The notes: a model not told the origin generated them from the letters alone. DNA of 64,000 nt from Sphingobacteriales bacterium (GCA_018262795.1 JADFDM010000005.1:186001-250000); one strand, 5' to 3'. Counted from the stretch's first letter, positions 50,207-60,705 are shown. A program made the numbers and translations.

Positions 50207-50632
50207 TCATTCCTCTATTAATTTGATGAACTCATCATACTCTTGCTGAAAGGTCTTTTTTGCATGATGTTGCTTCTGATTTTTAATATAGACAAAAACC
50301 TTTTCTAACACAGATTCGCTCACCGAATAGGAAGCATAACCGGTTTGCCATGCAAATTTATCTGCGGTAATATTTTTTTCATTTATGGAATGTGAGGTGC
50401 TGCCCTTTACTTGTTTTATGACCTCTGTAATTGCTTTCTGAGGATTTAATAAAAACAAACAATGAACATGGTCAGGCATTCCGTTAATTATACGAACGGG
50501 ACAACCGCATTCTATAAATTGGCTACGCACGAAACCATAAACCTGTTGTTCTATTTCAGGGGTAATTAGCGGCACTCGCTCTTTGGTTGCCCATATTGCG
50601 TGTATCCATATTTTGTTGAATGAATGTGGCAT
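50207..50632 (-). mobile_element. REP-associated tyrosine transposase (RAYT, IS200/IS605 TnpA-like Y1 family)
   Basis: IWIHAIWATKERVPLI, MPDHVHCLFLL (HUH motif), FAWQTGYASYSVSESVLEKVFVYIKNQKQHHAKKTFQQEY; REP copies on both sides. Confidence 0.93.
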
Positions 50633-50785
50633 GTTTTATTGTTTCGTTTGTATTGTGCAAACCGTTAAAACGGTTCTGTTGATTGCGCTGTTTCCATAGC
50701 CCACGGTTTAAACCGTGGGTTATGGGAAAACCGTGGGTTATAATGATAATCGTTTTTATGCGAATGGATTTATCCATTTTCTTAC
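50580..50785. repeat. 206-bp tandem duplication, unit 1 (contains REP copy C and the RAYT 5' end)
   Basis: Direct comparison with 50786..50991. Confidence 0.9.
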
Positions 50786-50991
50786 TCTTTGGTTGTCCAT
50801 ATTGCGTGTATCCATATTTTGTTGAATGAATGTAGCATGTTTTATTGTTTCGTTTGTATTGTGCAAACCGTTAAAACGGTTTTGTTGGATGCGCTGTTTC
50901 CATAGCCCACGGTTTAAACCGTGGGCTATGGGAAAACCGTGGGTTATAATGATAATCGTTTTTATGCGAATGGATTTATCCATTTTCTTAC
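50786..50991. repeat. 206-bp tandem duplication, unit 2 (contains REP copy D; 30-bp palindrome at 50901-50930)
   Basis: Direct comparison with 50580..50785; only scattered mismatches seen. Confidence 0.9.
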
Positions 50992-51064
50992 TATATCGGC
51001 TTTAGCCATATCGTTTAAGGTAAGCAGGGCTAAAGCCCATGCGGGAGATGTTGTACCACAAACA

Positions 51065-52034
51065 CTATAGCAAACGCGGCACTTTTGCAACAGTGGGGTG
51101 CAATGCTTTTTTAGTGAAGCCGAGTTTCCATGTTTGGTTAGAATCTACATACGAATACCATATAGCTGCGGTGTCTTTATATACGATGGCAGTGCTCCGG
51201 TAGATGTATCTACACTGTTGGTTAGGTATATCAGCGCAACTTAGATAAGATAGATATTCCCAGTTTTTTAAATCAGTACTTGAGTATAAATACAATCTAT
51301 ACTAATTATTTTGATGGTCATTTTCATCTTTATCGGCACAGCAAAGCAACAAAAAGTGATCCCCGTATTTGGTTACATCTACATGCCACGGCCGGTATCC
51401 ATCAGTGAAGGGCAATGCCAATTCTACCGGTTTGTTTGTATCCCAAGTTTTCAAGGACGAACTGCTCAGGTAGTCTATGCAGGGAGTTTCTTGGAGTTTT
51501 ACATAGAACACTCGAAAGGAGTCTTTATAACAAACCAAACTGGGCGAAAGTATAAAGGGCTCGTGAATCTGTAAATTGTAATGTATCAATGTAGTTTTCT
51601 GCCATTCCTTATAATCATGAGTTTCCAGCAGAATCACATTTTGCGAATCGGGACGCATTGTTTCTAAATAGATAATCGCAACACTCGAATCTGTTTTTAA
51701 TACATCCGGATCATTATTATGATCATATACCGGACACGGAACAATGAGGTTGTGAGTAAACGGAGTGAAGTTTATGCCATTGGTGCTGATGTATAATGAA
51801 GGGTTCTCAAATTTATCGTTGTATTTTGGATAAGGAGTAATGGCAAGAAAGAAAGTGTCGTTTTCAAAAGTGATGTCAGGATGAGTTACCTCTCCGGAAC
51901 CGTCATAGGTTTCTATGGTTAGCAACGTGTCCGAAGGCATTTTTGTAAGTAGATAGTCAGGAGAGGCCCCCCCTTTTGCAAGAGGCTATCAGAAGCAACA
52001 GCACGCAGGTCGAAAGCATTATTACTCTATACAT
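51065..52034 (-). pseudogene. Disrupted lipoprotein gene, glycosidase/GH43-like beta-propeller
   Basis: Lipoprotein signal MYRVIMLSTCVLLLLIASCKR runs out of frame at a G7 tract (C7 at 51967-51973 on +); removing one G joins it to ...PDYLLTKMPSDTLL; in-frame TAG at 51302-51304 followed by in-frame YRLYLYSSTDLKNWEYLS. Confidence 0.75.
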
Positions 52035-52259
52035 ATCTTAAATGAAGGTAGTGGATTTGAGTCATGCATCCTTATGTTGAAGAATTTAAAAATTAGAAAA
52101 TCAGGAAATTTCATACTGCTCGGTGTTTCCCCTTACTGAAACATTTTACCAACTCGGCTATTCCCGCTGCGCTAAATGCAATCAAAAAAAACTCATAAAG
52201 TTCAAACTATCTCCTGCCTTTTTAAATAACTTCCCCCGCTCAAAAAATACGCAATCAAT

Positions 52260-53816
52260 ATGGCAGATATTCAGAAGTTTTCAGAGGAGATAACTAACGG
52301 CTACACCTTTAAAGGCGATTCCATCACATTAGGTGCTGCTATGCTCGATGGCAATGCCCAAAAGGGTGTATTCATTAAAGCCCCGCTTAAAACTTTTAAC
52401 CGTCACGGCTTAATTGCCGGAGCTACCGGCACCGGAAAAACGAAAACGCTACAGGTAATTGCCGAGCAATTATCTAACAAAGGAGTGTCAGTGCTGATGA
52501 TGGATATAAAGGGAGATTTGTCGGGAGTGACGCTACCCGGTTTATCGAACCCTAAAATAGATGAGCGGATGAACAACATAGGAATACCCTGGCAGGCACA
52601 CGGCAACTCGGTGGAATTTCTATCGCTTTCTAAAGAAAACGGAGTGCGCCTCAGAGCCACTGTATCAGAGTTTGGCCCGGTATTGTTTTCAAAAATTCTC
52701 GACTTGAATGATACGCAGGAAGGAGTGGTGGCGCTTCTGTTCAAATACTGTGACGATAATAAATTACCACTCTTAGATCTCAAAGATTTTAAGAAGGTGA
52801 TGAATTATGTGACCAATGAAGGGAAGGATGAAATTGAGGCAGAATACGGCAAGGTATCTACCGCCAGCACTTCCACCATCCTTCGCAAGATTATAGAACT
52901 GGAACAGCAAGGAGCCGAAATATTTTTTGGAGAGCGAAGTTTTGAAGTGGACGATTTATGCCGCTGCGATGAAAATGGCAAGGGCTATATTTCTATCATG
53001 CGCCTCACCGATATTCAGGACAAGCCCAAACTTTTCTCCACCTTTATGTTGTGCCTCTTAGCCGAAATCTACTCTACCTTCCCCGAAGAAGGCGATACTG
53101 ACCAACCTAAGTTAGTCATCTTTATAGATGAAGCGCACCTCTTATTTGACCAAGGCAGCAAGGCGCTGCTGAGCCAGATTGAAACTATTGTAAAACTGAT
53201 TCGCTCCAAAGGAGTGGGCCTCTTCTTTTGCACGCAAAACCCCACCGATGTGCCCGATAGTGTGTTGGCACAATTGGGAATGAAAGTGCAACATGCGTTA
53301 AGAGCCTTCACGGCAAAGGACCGAAAACAAATAAAGCTGACGGCACAGAACTACCCCTTGAGTAATTTCTACGACACCGAAACGGTTCTCACTTCTATGG
53401 GAATGGGAGAGGCATTAATAACGGTGTTAAATGAAAAGGGAAACCCAACTCCGTTGGCCGCTACTTTGATGGTAGCTCCGGCTTCGCGCATGGATATTTT
53501 GACCGGTGAGGAAATTGAGAAGGTGACGGCTGCTTCTTTCCTGACCCAAAAGTATAATGAGGAGATAGATCGCGACAGTGCATTTGAAATCCTTACTCGC
53601 AAGTTGCAAGAACATAGGAATATCGGAGGGCAAACAACCGAAACTATGAATGGTACATCAAATGAAGGAGAAAAAGATACCGTGATAGAAAAGGGCGCGA
53701 GTATGATTGGTGATTTTGCCAGAAGTTCTACCGGCAAAGTAATTATTCGCGAAGTTACTCGTGGCATTTTAGGTGTTTTAGGTTTGAGTTCCTCCTCCCG
53801 AAGAAGAAAATACTGA
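52260..53816 (+). CDS. HerA-like helicase (DUF853 family)
   Basis: GATGTGKTKTLQVIAEQL, VLMMDIKGDLSG, LVIFIDEAHLLFDQ, GLFFCTQNPTDVPDSVLAQLG. Confidence 0.9.
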   Translation: MADIQKFSEEITNGYTFKGDSITLGAAMLDGNAQKGVFIKAPLKTFNRHGLIAGATGTGKTKTLQVIAEQLSNKGVSVLMMDIKGDLSGVTLPGLSNPKIDERMNNIGIPWQAHGNSVEFLSLSKENGVRLRATVSEFGPVLFSKILDLNDTQEGVVALLFKYCDDNKLPLLDLKDFKKVMNYVTNEGKDEIEAEYGKVSTASTSTILRKIIELEQQGAEIFFGERSFEVDDLCRCDENGKGYISIMRLTDIQDKPKLFSTFMLCLLAEIYSTFPEEGDTDQPKLVIFIDEAHLLFDQGSKALLSQIETIVKLIRSKGVGLFFCTQNPTDVPDSVLAQLGMKVQHALRAFTAKDRKQIKLTAQNYPLSNFYDTETVLTSMGMGEALITVLNEKGNPTPLAATLMVAPASRMDILTGEEIEKVTAASFLTQKYNEEIDRDSAFEILTRKLQEHRNIGGQTTETMNGTSNEGEKDTVIEKGASMIGDFARSSTGKVIIREVTRGILGVLGLSSSSRRRKY

Positions 53817-53911
53817 TCTCGCTCATCTTTTCTTGCAACAAGATAATGGTTTACATAGATTCACTGCTCGAATTTGACGAATGCTCTAACACTTAAAGTG
53901 CAAATGCCATA

Positions 53912-56900
53912 ATGAAAAGATTTTTACTCTACACTGTTTTCCTTTCCTCCCTGTTTTTTAGTTTTGAAGAAGCACAAGCCACTCACTTGATGGGTGCCGA
54001 TATACAATATGAATGTATAGCCCCCGGTCAGTATAGAATACGATTACAGCTTTACCGCGATTGCAAAGGAGTAAGTATTGGAACCAGTGCCAGTGTCAAC
54101 TATCAATCCACCCAATGCGGGGTAAATAGCAATATCACCTTAACTCAAATAAGCGTTACCGATATTACCCCTGTTTGTCAGCAAGGAAGCAATACGGCCT
54201 GTGGTGGCAGTGGGCAATATGGTGTAGAAAAGCACGTGTACGAAGGCATCCTGAATTTACCCCCGGGCTGCGGCACCGACTGGGTGCTTTCTTGGAATAG
54301 CTGCTGTCGCAATAATGCGATTACTAACTTGGCTAATCCCGGCAATCAGGATATGTATATTGAAAGTTGCCGTTTGGATAATACCATCTCGCCTTGCAAT
54401 AACTCTCCGGCCTTCTTAAATGATCCGGTACCCTTTTTCTGCAATGCGCAACCCGTCAATTATAATCACGGGGTGATAGATGTGGATGGTGACTCACTTG
54501 TTTTTTCATCTACCACCCCCTTAACAACTAACGGAGGAGTAAATTATGCAAGTGGGTTAAGTGCTTCCAATCCTTTTGTGACCACCGGTGGGGGGCCTTT
54601 TAGTGTAAACTCTTTTAATGGAGATATTCACTTTACTCCTAACGGAAGCCAGATAGCTGTGATGGCTATTAAGGTAGATGAATACAGAAACGGTGTGCTG
54701 ATAGGATGTGTGATGCGCGATATGCAGTTCACCATCATCCCTTGCACTAACAATCAACCTACTGCCACGGGAATGAACGGCAGTAACAACTTTACCTTGA
54801 CTATCCCGGCTTGTTCCGATACATGTTTCACCATTCTTTCCAATGATCTCGATGCCGGAGATAACGTGACCATGAAGTGGAATAATGGAATACAAGGCGG
54901 AACTTTTTCCAGCACCAGCGCCCAACATCCCACCGGCACTTTTTGCTGGACAACTACTGCCAATGATGTAGGTACTCACGCATTTACTGTAACTGTTCAG
55001 GATGATCACTGCCCCATCGTAGGCACCAATACATATTCTTATACCATTAATGTGGTTGCCAGCAGCGACCCTCCAGTTAGTGCCGGGCCTGATATCACCT
55101 TATGCCCCGGGCAACCCACTACCCTCACTGCGACTGTTACCGGTGGAACCGCCACCGGCTACCATTGGAGCGATGGAACAAACAATTGGAACACGCAAAC
55201 TATCAACGTATCGCCTACCAATACTACACTTTACAATGTCACTGCTTACTATGCGAGCGGTTGCCAAAAAACGGATGCGGTGTTAGTAACAAGAGTGCCC
55301 AATCCCAATGTAAGTGTTTATCCTACCAATATTACTTTGTGCTCCGGTGGCTCGGTAAATCTGTTAGCTTCCACCACTGCGGCTAACCCAACCTATCATT
55401 GGAGCCCTGCCACGGGGTTGAGTTGTACTAATTGCCCCAACCCCATTGCTACCCCAAGTGCCTCTACTAATTATTGTGTTTACTTAACCGATGCCAGCAA
55501 CTGTCCCAGCGACACTGTTTGTGCACAAATAAATACCAGTGCTCCTCCGCCTCCGCAGAGTTGTGCGGTACTTTATGCCACCGTCAATGGAACGGGAAAC
55601 GGCACGCAGGCAAGTCCTGCCAGTTTGCAGGGAGCCATCAATTTAGCGCAGTGCAATAACTCTATCATTAAACTTGGGCAGGGTACTTATACTTTAGATA
55701 ATCCTATTTCCAATATTACCAGTTACACAACTCTCGAAGGAGGATATGATCCGGTTACTTGGGTAAAGACCAGTGCTCCGGGTGCTACTACTATTTATCG
55801 CTCCAATCTTAACCCTGAAGGGATTGCCAATCAAGAAAGGATAGTAGCCTTCTACATGAACTCACAAAACTATTTCCGTTTCCAAGACCTCACTTTTCAA
55901 ACACAAGATTGCCCCAACTCAACTACGGGTAGCGGTATGTCCAATTATATTTTTCACATGACCAACTGTAGCGACTATCAGTTTGTGAGATGCCAAATGA
56001 TAGTAGGAAAAGGAGGGAACGGCAAGCCGGGAAGTGTGGTTGGGCAAAACGGTGTAGGTGGTTCTGCGGGAACGAATGGTGCTAACGGTGCCAATGATAA
56101 CAACAATTACAATGCCGTAGGAGGAATGGGTGCAGCCGGAGCCGGAACAAATTCCGGTGGTGGTGGTGCCTCCGGTGTGAATGGAGGAAACGGCTCTGCC
56201 GGTACGGCTTCTACTTCGCCTCGCGATGGTGGTGGTGGTGGTGGTGGTGGTGCCGGTGGCAGAGCTGCTACAGGCGGTAACGGTGGCGCTGGCGGTGGCG
56301 TGAATGGTGGTGCCGGCCCGGGTGGCGGTTCAGGTGGTGGTGGGGGTAACCCCGGTGCTACAGGCACAGCGGGTACCGGTCAGAACGGAGCAGCCGGAAC
56401 AACGGGTCTTGCGGGAGGTCCGGGTACTTTCTTAGGCGGATTTTTTATACCGGGAGGAGCAGGAGGCAATGGCACCGATGGGGCCGGAGGTTCTGGCGGT
56501 TCCGGTGGTGGCGGTGGCGGTGGCCAAAGCTGTTCTCTCTTTTGTATTGAAGGCACGGGCAGTGCCGGAGGCGGAGGCGGTGGCGGTGGCCAAGGTGGCA
56601 CCGGTGGCGAAGGCGGCTGGGGCGGTGGAGCCTCTATCGGAGTATATATGTTCAACAACGGAGCAAATGGAGTATTTACGAATTGCCAAATGTTTGCCGG
56701 AACGGCAGGCTTGGGTGGAGCGGGAACTTTAGGTGGAACAGGTGGTACCGGAGGAGCAGGAGGAATCGGTGGATCGGTGAATACAGGAGAAATTGGTGCC
56801 GGAGGTAATGGAGGCAAGGGAGGCAATGGTGGCAACGGTGGCAATGGTGGCAGTGGAGCAGCAGGCTCTGCAGGATTGGTGTATGTGGATGGTGGAACTT

Positions 56901-59794
56901 ACCCGACTACTGATATTGCTTTTAACTTGAGCCAACCGGTGATTAATGCGGCTAATGTGAGTTGCACAAACCGTCCGGTCAACTTTACTACAGCCTCTTC
57001 GGGCAATTGGGATTTTGGAATTGGAGGAGCCCCTGCAACGGCAACCGGTGCCGCAGTCACTACACAATACACTACTTTTGGCAGAAAGGATATTACTTAC
57101 GCAGGGAATGTATATACCGGATTTTTCAACGTGCCTATTGATGCCAACAGTTACATCCCCGACATCAGCACTTCGGCTGATCCGTTTAATGGAGATACCT
57201 TTATTCTTTGTTTAGGTTCATCGGCAAATTTCACTGCTATTATTCCAGGTGCAGATGCTTTCGATTGGAATTTCGGAGGAGCGGTAACTCCTAATACTTA
57301 CCTCGGAGCAAGTTATCAGAACCTGAGCAATCTCGTATTTAATACCCTGGGTGTTTTTAAAATAAAATTACGAATCAGCACGGACTGTTGCGGTTGGTCA
57401 CCCTACGATTCTATCTACCTGATTGTAGAGCAAAAGCCAACCTTATCCTTTAATGGTTTATTGGCTATGTGCCCCGGTGACTCTGTGACTATTACCGCTT
57501 CCGGCTCTACTTATTATTTATGGAGCCCACCTAATGGTCTCGATACTATAATTGGAGCTACGGTGGTCGCCAGTCCTTCTAATACTACTACTTATTATGT
57601 GAGAGGTTTCAGCCCGAGAGCTTATTGCGAGGTTGATTCTTCTATCACTATTTCGATAGCTACTCCTCCTACACTCACTTTTACACCGAACCCTGCCACC
57701 TGTGGCAACAATGGATCCCTGACGGTGAATCCGGCTCCTCCCGGAAGTTATATTTACCAATGGAACGATGCCGCGAACCAGACTACCCAAACCGCTACCA
57801 ATCTGCCGTCTGGGTCTTATGCGGTGACGGTGACCGATGCCACTTCTACCTGTTCTGCTACCGATGGTGCAGCACTGAGTTCCGGCAACGGTATTCAAGC
57901 ATTCATTGACAGCAGTGTGTTAGTTTCCTGTTTCGGCTCTTGCGATGGTATGGCCAGAGTTAGAGGAATTCTGGGCTCCGGTACTTTTGGATATCAGTGG
58001 AGCAATGGCGCTTCTACCGCTATGATTACCGGGGTATGTGCAGGCAATTACATAGTCACGGTTACTGACATTCCTAACAACTGCACGGCTACGGCATCAG
58101 TTGCCATTAGCGAGCCGCCTGTGTTGGTGTTGGATACTTTATCAAAAACAGATGCTACCTGCATTACTACGCCCGATGGTGACATCCTTATCAATGCTGC
58201 CGGAGGGGTTGGCCCTTATCAATTTATTTGGAGCGATAACCAAGATTCGGCACATGCCGTGCACCTCACAGCCGGCACTTATACCGCCACCGTGATTGAT
58301 CAAAATGGATGCACAGCAACTGTTTCCGCCACTATTAATGCTCCTTCACCAGCTACTACTGTTTCGCACACTTCTACTGATGTTACCTGCTATGGTGGTA
58401 GTAATGGCTCTATTGATTTAACGGTAAATGGAAATGCGGGGCCGTATCATATTATTTGGGATACGCCTAATGCCGATACCACCGAAGATGTATCGGGCTT
58501 GCCTTATGGCTATTATACGGTTTTGGTGATGGATACCTCAAATTGCGGAGCATCGGGTGGGGATTCTATCTTGGTAAATCAACCTCCTCAAATAGCGATT
58601 GATACCATTGTGACGGATATCACTTGCTTTGGGGATAATGACGGCTGCATCACTGCCAATGTGAGTGGAGGAGTGCCAAGCTATACGTTGGCATGGTCCA
58701 CCGGTGCTAACATCAATCAGGTTTGTAGTTTAGCTCCGGGAACTTATGGCATTACGGTAACAGATGCGCATAACTGCACCGTGAGCCTCACGGGTATCGA
58801 GGTTATTGAACCTACTTCACTCACTTTAAATACCAATGTTCAGGATGTGAGTTGCCCCGGATTTAATGATGGAGAAGTAATGGCCATTGCTACAGGTGGT
58901 ACCATTGCTTACAGTTATCTCTGGAGCAATAATCTTTCAACAACTACTATCAACCAATTGGCTCCGGGCACTTATACAATTACAGTGACAGATGCTCATT
59001 CTTGTACGGTATCTGCTTCAGCAACGGTGAATGAACTTCCGGGGATTGTTCTGTCGGGCACTCCACATGATGTAACCTGCTATCCCCTGCAAAATGGATT
59101 TATACAACTCACCGCTATCACGCTGCATCCGCCTGCCAGTTTTATTTGGAATACCGGAGCTACTACTGCTGATATTTTTGCATTGGCAGCAGGGAATTAT
59201 TCGGTGACAATCACCGATCAGAACAACTGCGTGGCCGATACTTCCTTCACGGTGGCGGAGGGGGCTGCCTTTACCGTAGAGGCACTTCCGGCTAATACCA
59301 CTGTTTCACTTGGCACGGTAGTTTCGTTGAATGTAAGTTCTGCCAACGGCACTATCGGCTCTGTGTTATGGCAGCCATCGAATGGCTTAGACTGTAGCGA
59401 TTGCATCACTCCCGTATCTTCTCCCCTGCAAAGCATCAATTACTTTGTCACGGTTACTTCCGACTCCGGCTGTGTGGCATGGGATTCTGTGCACATCACG
59501 GTGGTGCCTACTTATGAAATATTCATTCCGAACGTATTTACACCAAACGGTGACGGAGCCAATGATTATTTCGAGGTTTTCGGCAATAAGGAATCGTGGA
59601 AACAATTCAACGTGATGGTATTTAACCGCTGGGGCGAAAAGGTGTACGAAAGCAACGATATGAACTTTAAGTGGGATGGATACTTCAAAGGGCTGTTGCT
59701 GAATCCGGGCGTATTTGTATATACTGTTCAACTCGTGTTCCTCGATAACTACGTGCCTAAGATTTACAAAGGCAGTGTAACGCTGATGCGATAA
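53912..59794 (+). CDS. Giant T9SS type B surface protein with beta-helix-like region, Gly-rich insert and SprB-type repeats
   Basis: C-terminal IFIPNVFTPNGDGANDYFEVFGN...FNRWGEKVYESNDMNFKWDGYFKG; repeats of the form VTCYGGSNGSIDLTVNGNAGPYHIIWDT. Confidence 0.92.
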   Translation: MKRFLLYTVFLSSLFFSFEEAQATHLMGADIQYECIAPGQYRIRLQLYRDCKGVSIGTSASVNYQSTQCGVNSNITLTQISVTDITPVCQQGSNTACGGSGQYGVEKHVYEGILNLPPGCGTDWVLSWNSCCRNNAITNLANPGNQDMYIESCRLDNTISPCNNSPAFLNDPVPFFCNAQPVNYNHGVIDVDGDSLVFSSTTPLTTNGGVNYASGLSASNPFVTTGGGPFSVNSFNGDIHFTPNGSQIAVMAIKVDEYRNGVLIGCVMRDMQFTIIPCTNNQPTATGMNGSNNFTLTIPACSDTCFTILSNDLDAGDNVTMKWNNGIQGGTFSSTSAQHPTGTFCWTTTANDVGTHAFTVTVQDDHCPIVGTNTYSYTINVVASSDPPVSAGPDITLCPGQPTTLTATVTGGTATGYHWSDGTNNWNTQTINVSPTNTTLYNVTAYYASGCQKTDAVLVTRVPNPNVSVYPTNITLCSGGSVNLLASTTAANPTYHWSPATGLSCTNCPNPIATPSASTNYCVYLTDASNCPSDTVCAQINTSAPPPPQSCAVLYATVNGTGNGTQASPASLQGAINLAQCNNSIIKLGQGTYTLDNPISNITSYTTLEGGYDPVTWVKTSAPGATTIYRSNLNPEGIANQERIVAFYMNSQNYFRFQDLTFQTQDCPNSTTGSGMSNYIFHMTNCSDYQFVRCQMIVGKGGNGKPGSVVGQNGVGGSAGTNGANGANDNNNYNAVGGMGAAGAGTNSGGGGASGVNGGNGSAGTASTSPRDGGGGGGGGAGGRAATGGNGGAGGGVNGGAGPGGGSGGGGGNPGATGTAGTGQNGAAGTTGLAGGPGTFLGGFFIPGGAGGNGTDGAGGSGGSGGGGGGGQSCSLFCIEGTGSAGGGGGGGGQGGTGGEGGWGGGASIGVYMFNNGANGVFTNCQMFAGTAGLGGAGTLGGTGGTGGAGGIGGSVNTGEIGAGGNGGKGGNGGNGGNGGSGAAGSAGLVYVDGGTYPTTDIAFNLSQPVINAANVSCTNRPVNFTTASSGNWDFGIGGAPATATGAAVTTQYTTFGRKDITYAGNVYTGFFNVPIDANSYIPDISTSADPFNGDTFILCLGSSANFTAIIPGADAFDWNFGGAVTPNTYLGASYQNLSNLVFNTLGVFKIKLRISTDCCGWSPYDSIYLIVEQKPTLSFNGLLAMCPGDSVTITASGSTYYLWSPPNGLDTIIGATVVASPSNTTTYYVRGFSPRAYCEVDSSITISIATPPTLTFTPNPATCGNNGSLTVNPAPPGSYIYQWNDAANQTTQTATNLPSGSYAVTVTDATSTCSATDGAALSSGNGIQAFIDSSVLVSCFGSCDGMARVRGILGSGTFGYQWSNGASTAMITGVCAGNYIVTVTDIPNNCTATASVAISEPPVLVLDTLSKTDATCITTPDGDILINAAGGVGPYQFIWSDNQDSAHAVHLTAGTYTATVIDQNGCTATVSATINAPSPATTVSHTSTDVTCYGGSNGSIDLTVNGNAGPYHIIWDTPNADTTEDVSGLPYGYYTVLVMDTSNCGASGGDSILVNQPPQIAIDTIVTDITCFGDNDGCITANVSGGVPSYTLAWSTGANINQVCSLAPGTYGITVTDAHNCTVSLTGIEVIEPTSLTLNTNVQDVSCPGFNDGEVMAIATGGTIAYSYLWSNNLSTTTINQLAPGTYTITVTDAHSCTVSASATVNELPGIVLSGTPHDVTCYPLQNGFIQLTAITLHPPASFIWNTGATTADIFALAAGNYSVTITDQNNCVADTSFTVAEGAAFTVEALPANTTVSLGTVVSLNVSSANGTIGSVLWQPSNGLDCSDCITPVSSPLQSINYFVTVTSDSGCVAWDSVHITVVPTYEIFIPNVFTPNGDGANDYFEVFGNKESWKQFNVMVFNRWGEKVYESNDMNFKWDGYFKGLLLNPGVFVYTVQLVFLDNYVPKIYKGSVTLMR

Positions 59795-59810
59795 ACTCAT
59801 CTACTAAGGA

Positions 59811-59846
59811 AAATGCCGGGGCACAACGCTCCGGCATTTTTCTTTT
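59811..59846 (+). terminator. Terminator after 53912..59794
   Basis: AAATGCCGG-GGCACAACGCT-CCGGCATTTTTCTTTT. Confidence 0.8.
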
Positions 59847-59863
59847 AATCCTATTTTTATTCC

Positions 59864-60562
59864 ATGACGAATGAAGAGATGCTGACCGTGCAAATAGAGG
59901 ATAGTTGGAAGTCCGTTCTGCAAGAGGAATTTCGCCAGCCATACTTCCCGCTGATTAAGCAGTTTATTATAGCGCAGAAGAAGCTGGGAAAAACGGTCTA
60001 TCCTCCCGGCCCACTCATTTTTAATGCCTTTCAGCTAACGCCCTTCGATCAGGTAAAAGTGGTCATCATCGGCCAGGACCCATACCACGGAGCGGGACAA
60101 GCGCAGGGGCTTTGCTTCTCGGTTCCGGTGGGCATAAAGCCTCCTCCTTCTTTAGTCAATATTTTTAAAGAGATGAAAATTGATCTCGACATCGAGCCTC
60201 CCGGTCACGGCAATTTAGAGCATTGGGCAAAGCAAGGTGTGTTATTACTCAATGCCTCGCTCACGGTAAATGCCGGGGAGCCTAATTCCCATGCGGCTTG
60301 TGGCTGGCACCGGTTTACGGATGCAGTCATTCGCATTATCTCGGAGCAGAAAGAAGGCGTTGTGTTTCTGCTTTGGGGAAGATTTGCACAGCGCAAGGAA
60401 GAACTGATAGACACTGCGAAGCACTACGTGTTGAAGTCTGCCCATCCCTCGCCCTTTAGTGCTCATCTCTTTTGGGGTTGCAAACATTTTTCAAAGGCCA
60501 ATGAATGCTTGCTGAAACAAGGGAAAGAAGCAGTGGATTGGAGATTACTGAGGAGCCTGTAG
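59864..60562 (+). CDS. ung: Uracil-DNA glycosylase
   Basis: VVIIGQDPYHGAGQAQGLCFSVP, GVLLLNASLTV, AHPSPFSAHLFWGCKHFSKAN. Confidence 0.96.
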   Translation: MTNEEMLTVQIEDSWKSVLQEEFRQPYFPLIKQFIIAQKKLGKTVYPPGPLIFNAFQLTPFDQVKVVIIGQDPYHGAGQAQGLCFSVPVGIKPPPSLVNIFKEMKIDLDIEPPGHGNLEHWAKQGVLLLNASLTVNAGEPNSHAACGWHRFTDAVIRIISEQKEGVVFLLWGRFAQRKEELIDTAKHYVLKSAHPSPFSAHLFWGCKHFSKANECLLKQGKEAVDWRLLRSL

Positions 60563-60705
60563 TTTAAACGAGATAAATAGGTATGGCTTCTGATTCAAAC
60601 TTCTGGAAGTCGAATCCTGATTTGCTTTTTTCTTTCATGCTATGTCAAATTTAGTTTTTGACACAGTTTATTGAACAGACTCACAGTTTATTGATCAGAC
60701 TCGAT

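Noticed and set aside
56107-56844. Proline-rich antisense ORFs 56107-56367 and 56380-56844
   Set aside because: Mirror image of the Gly-rich (GGN) coding strand of the T9SS protein; GGN reads as NCC (Pro/Ala/Thr/Ser) on the other strand.
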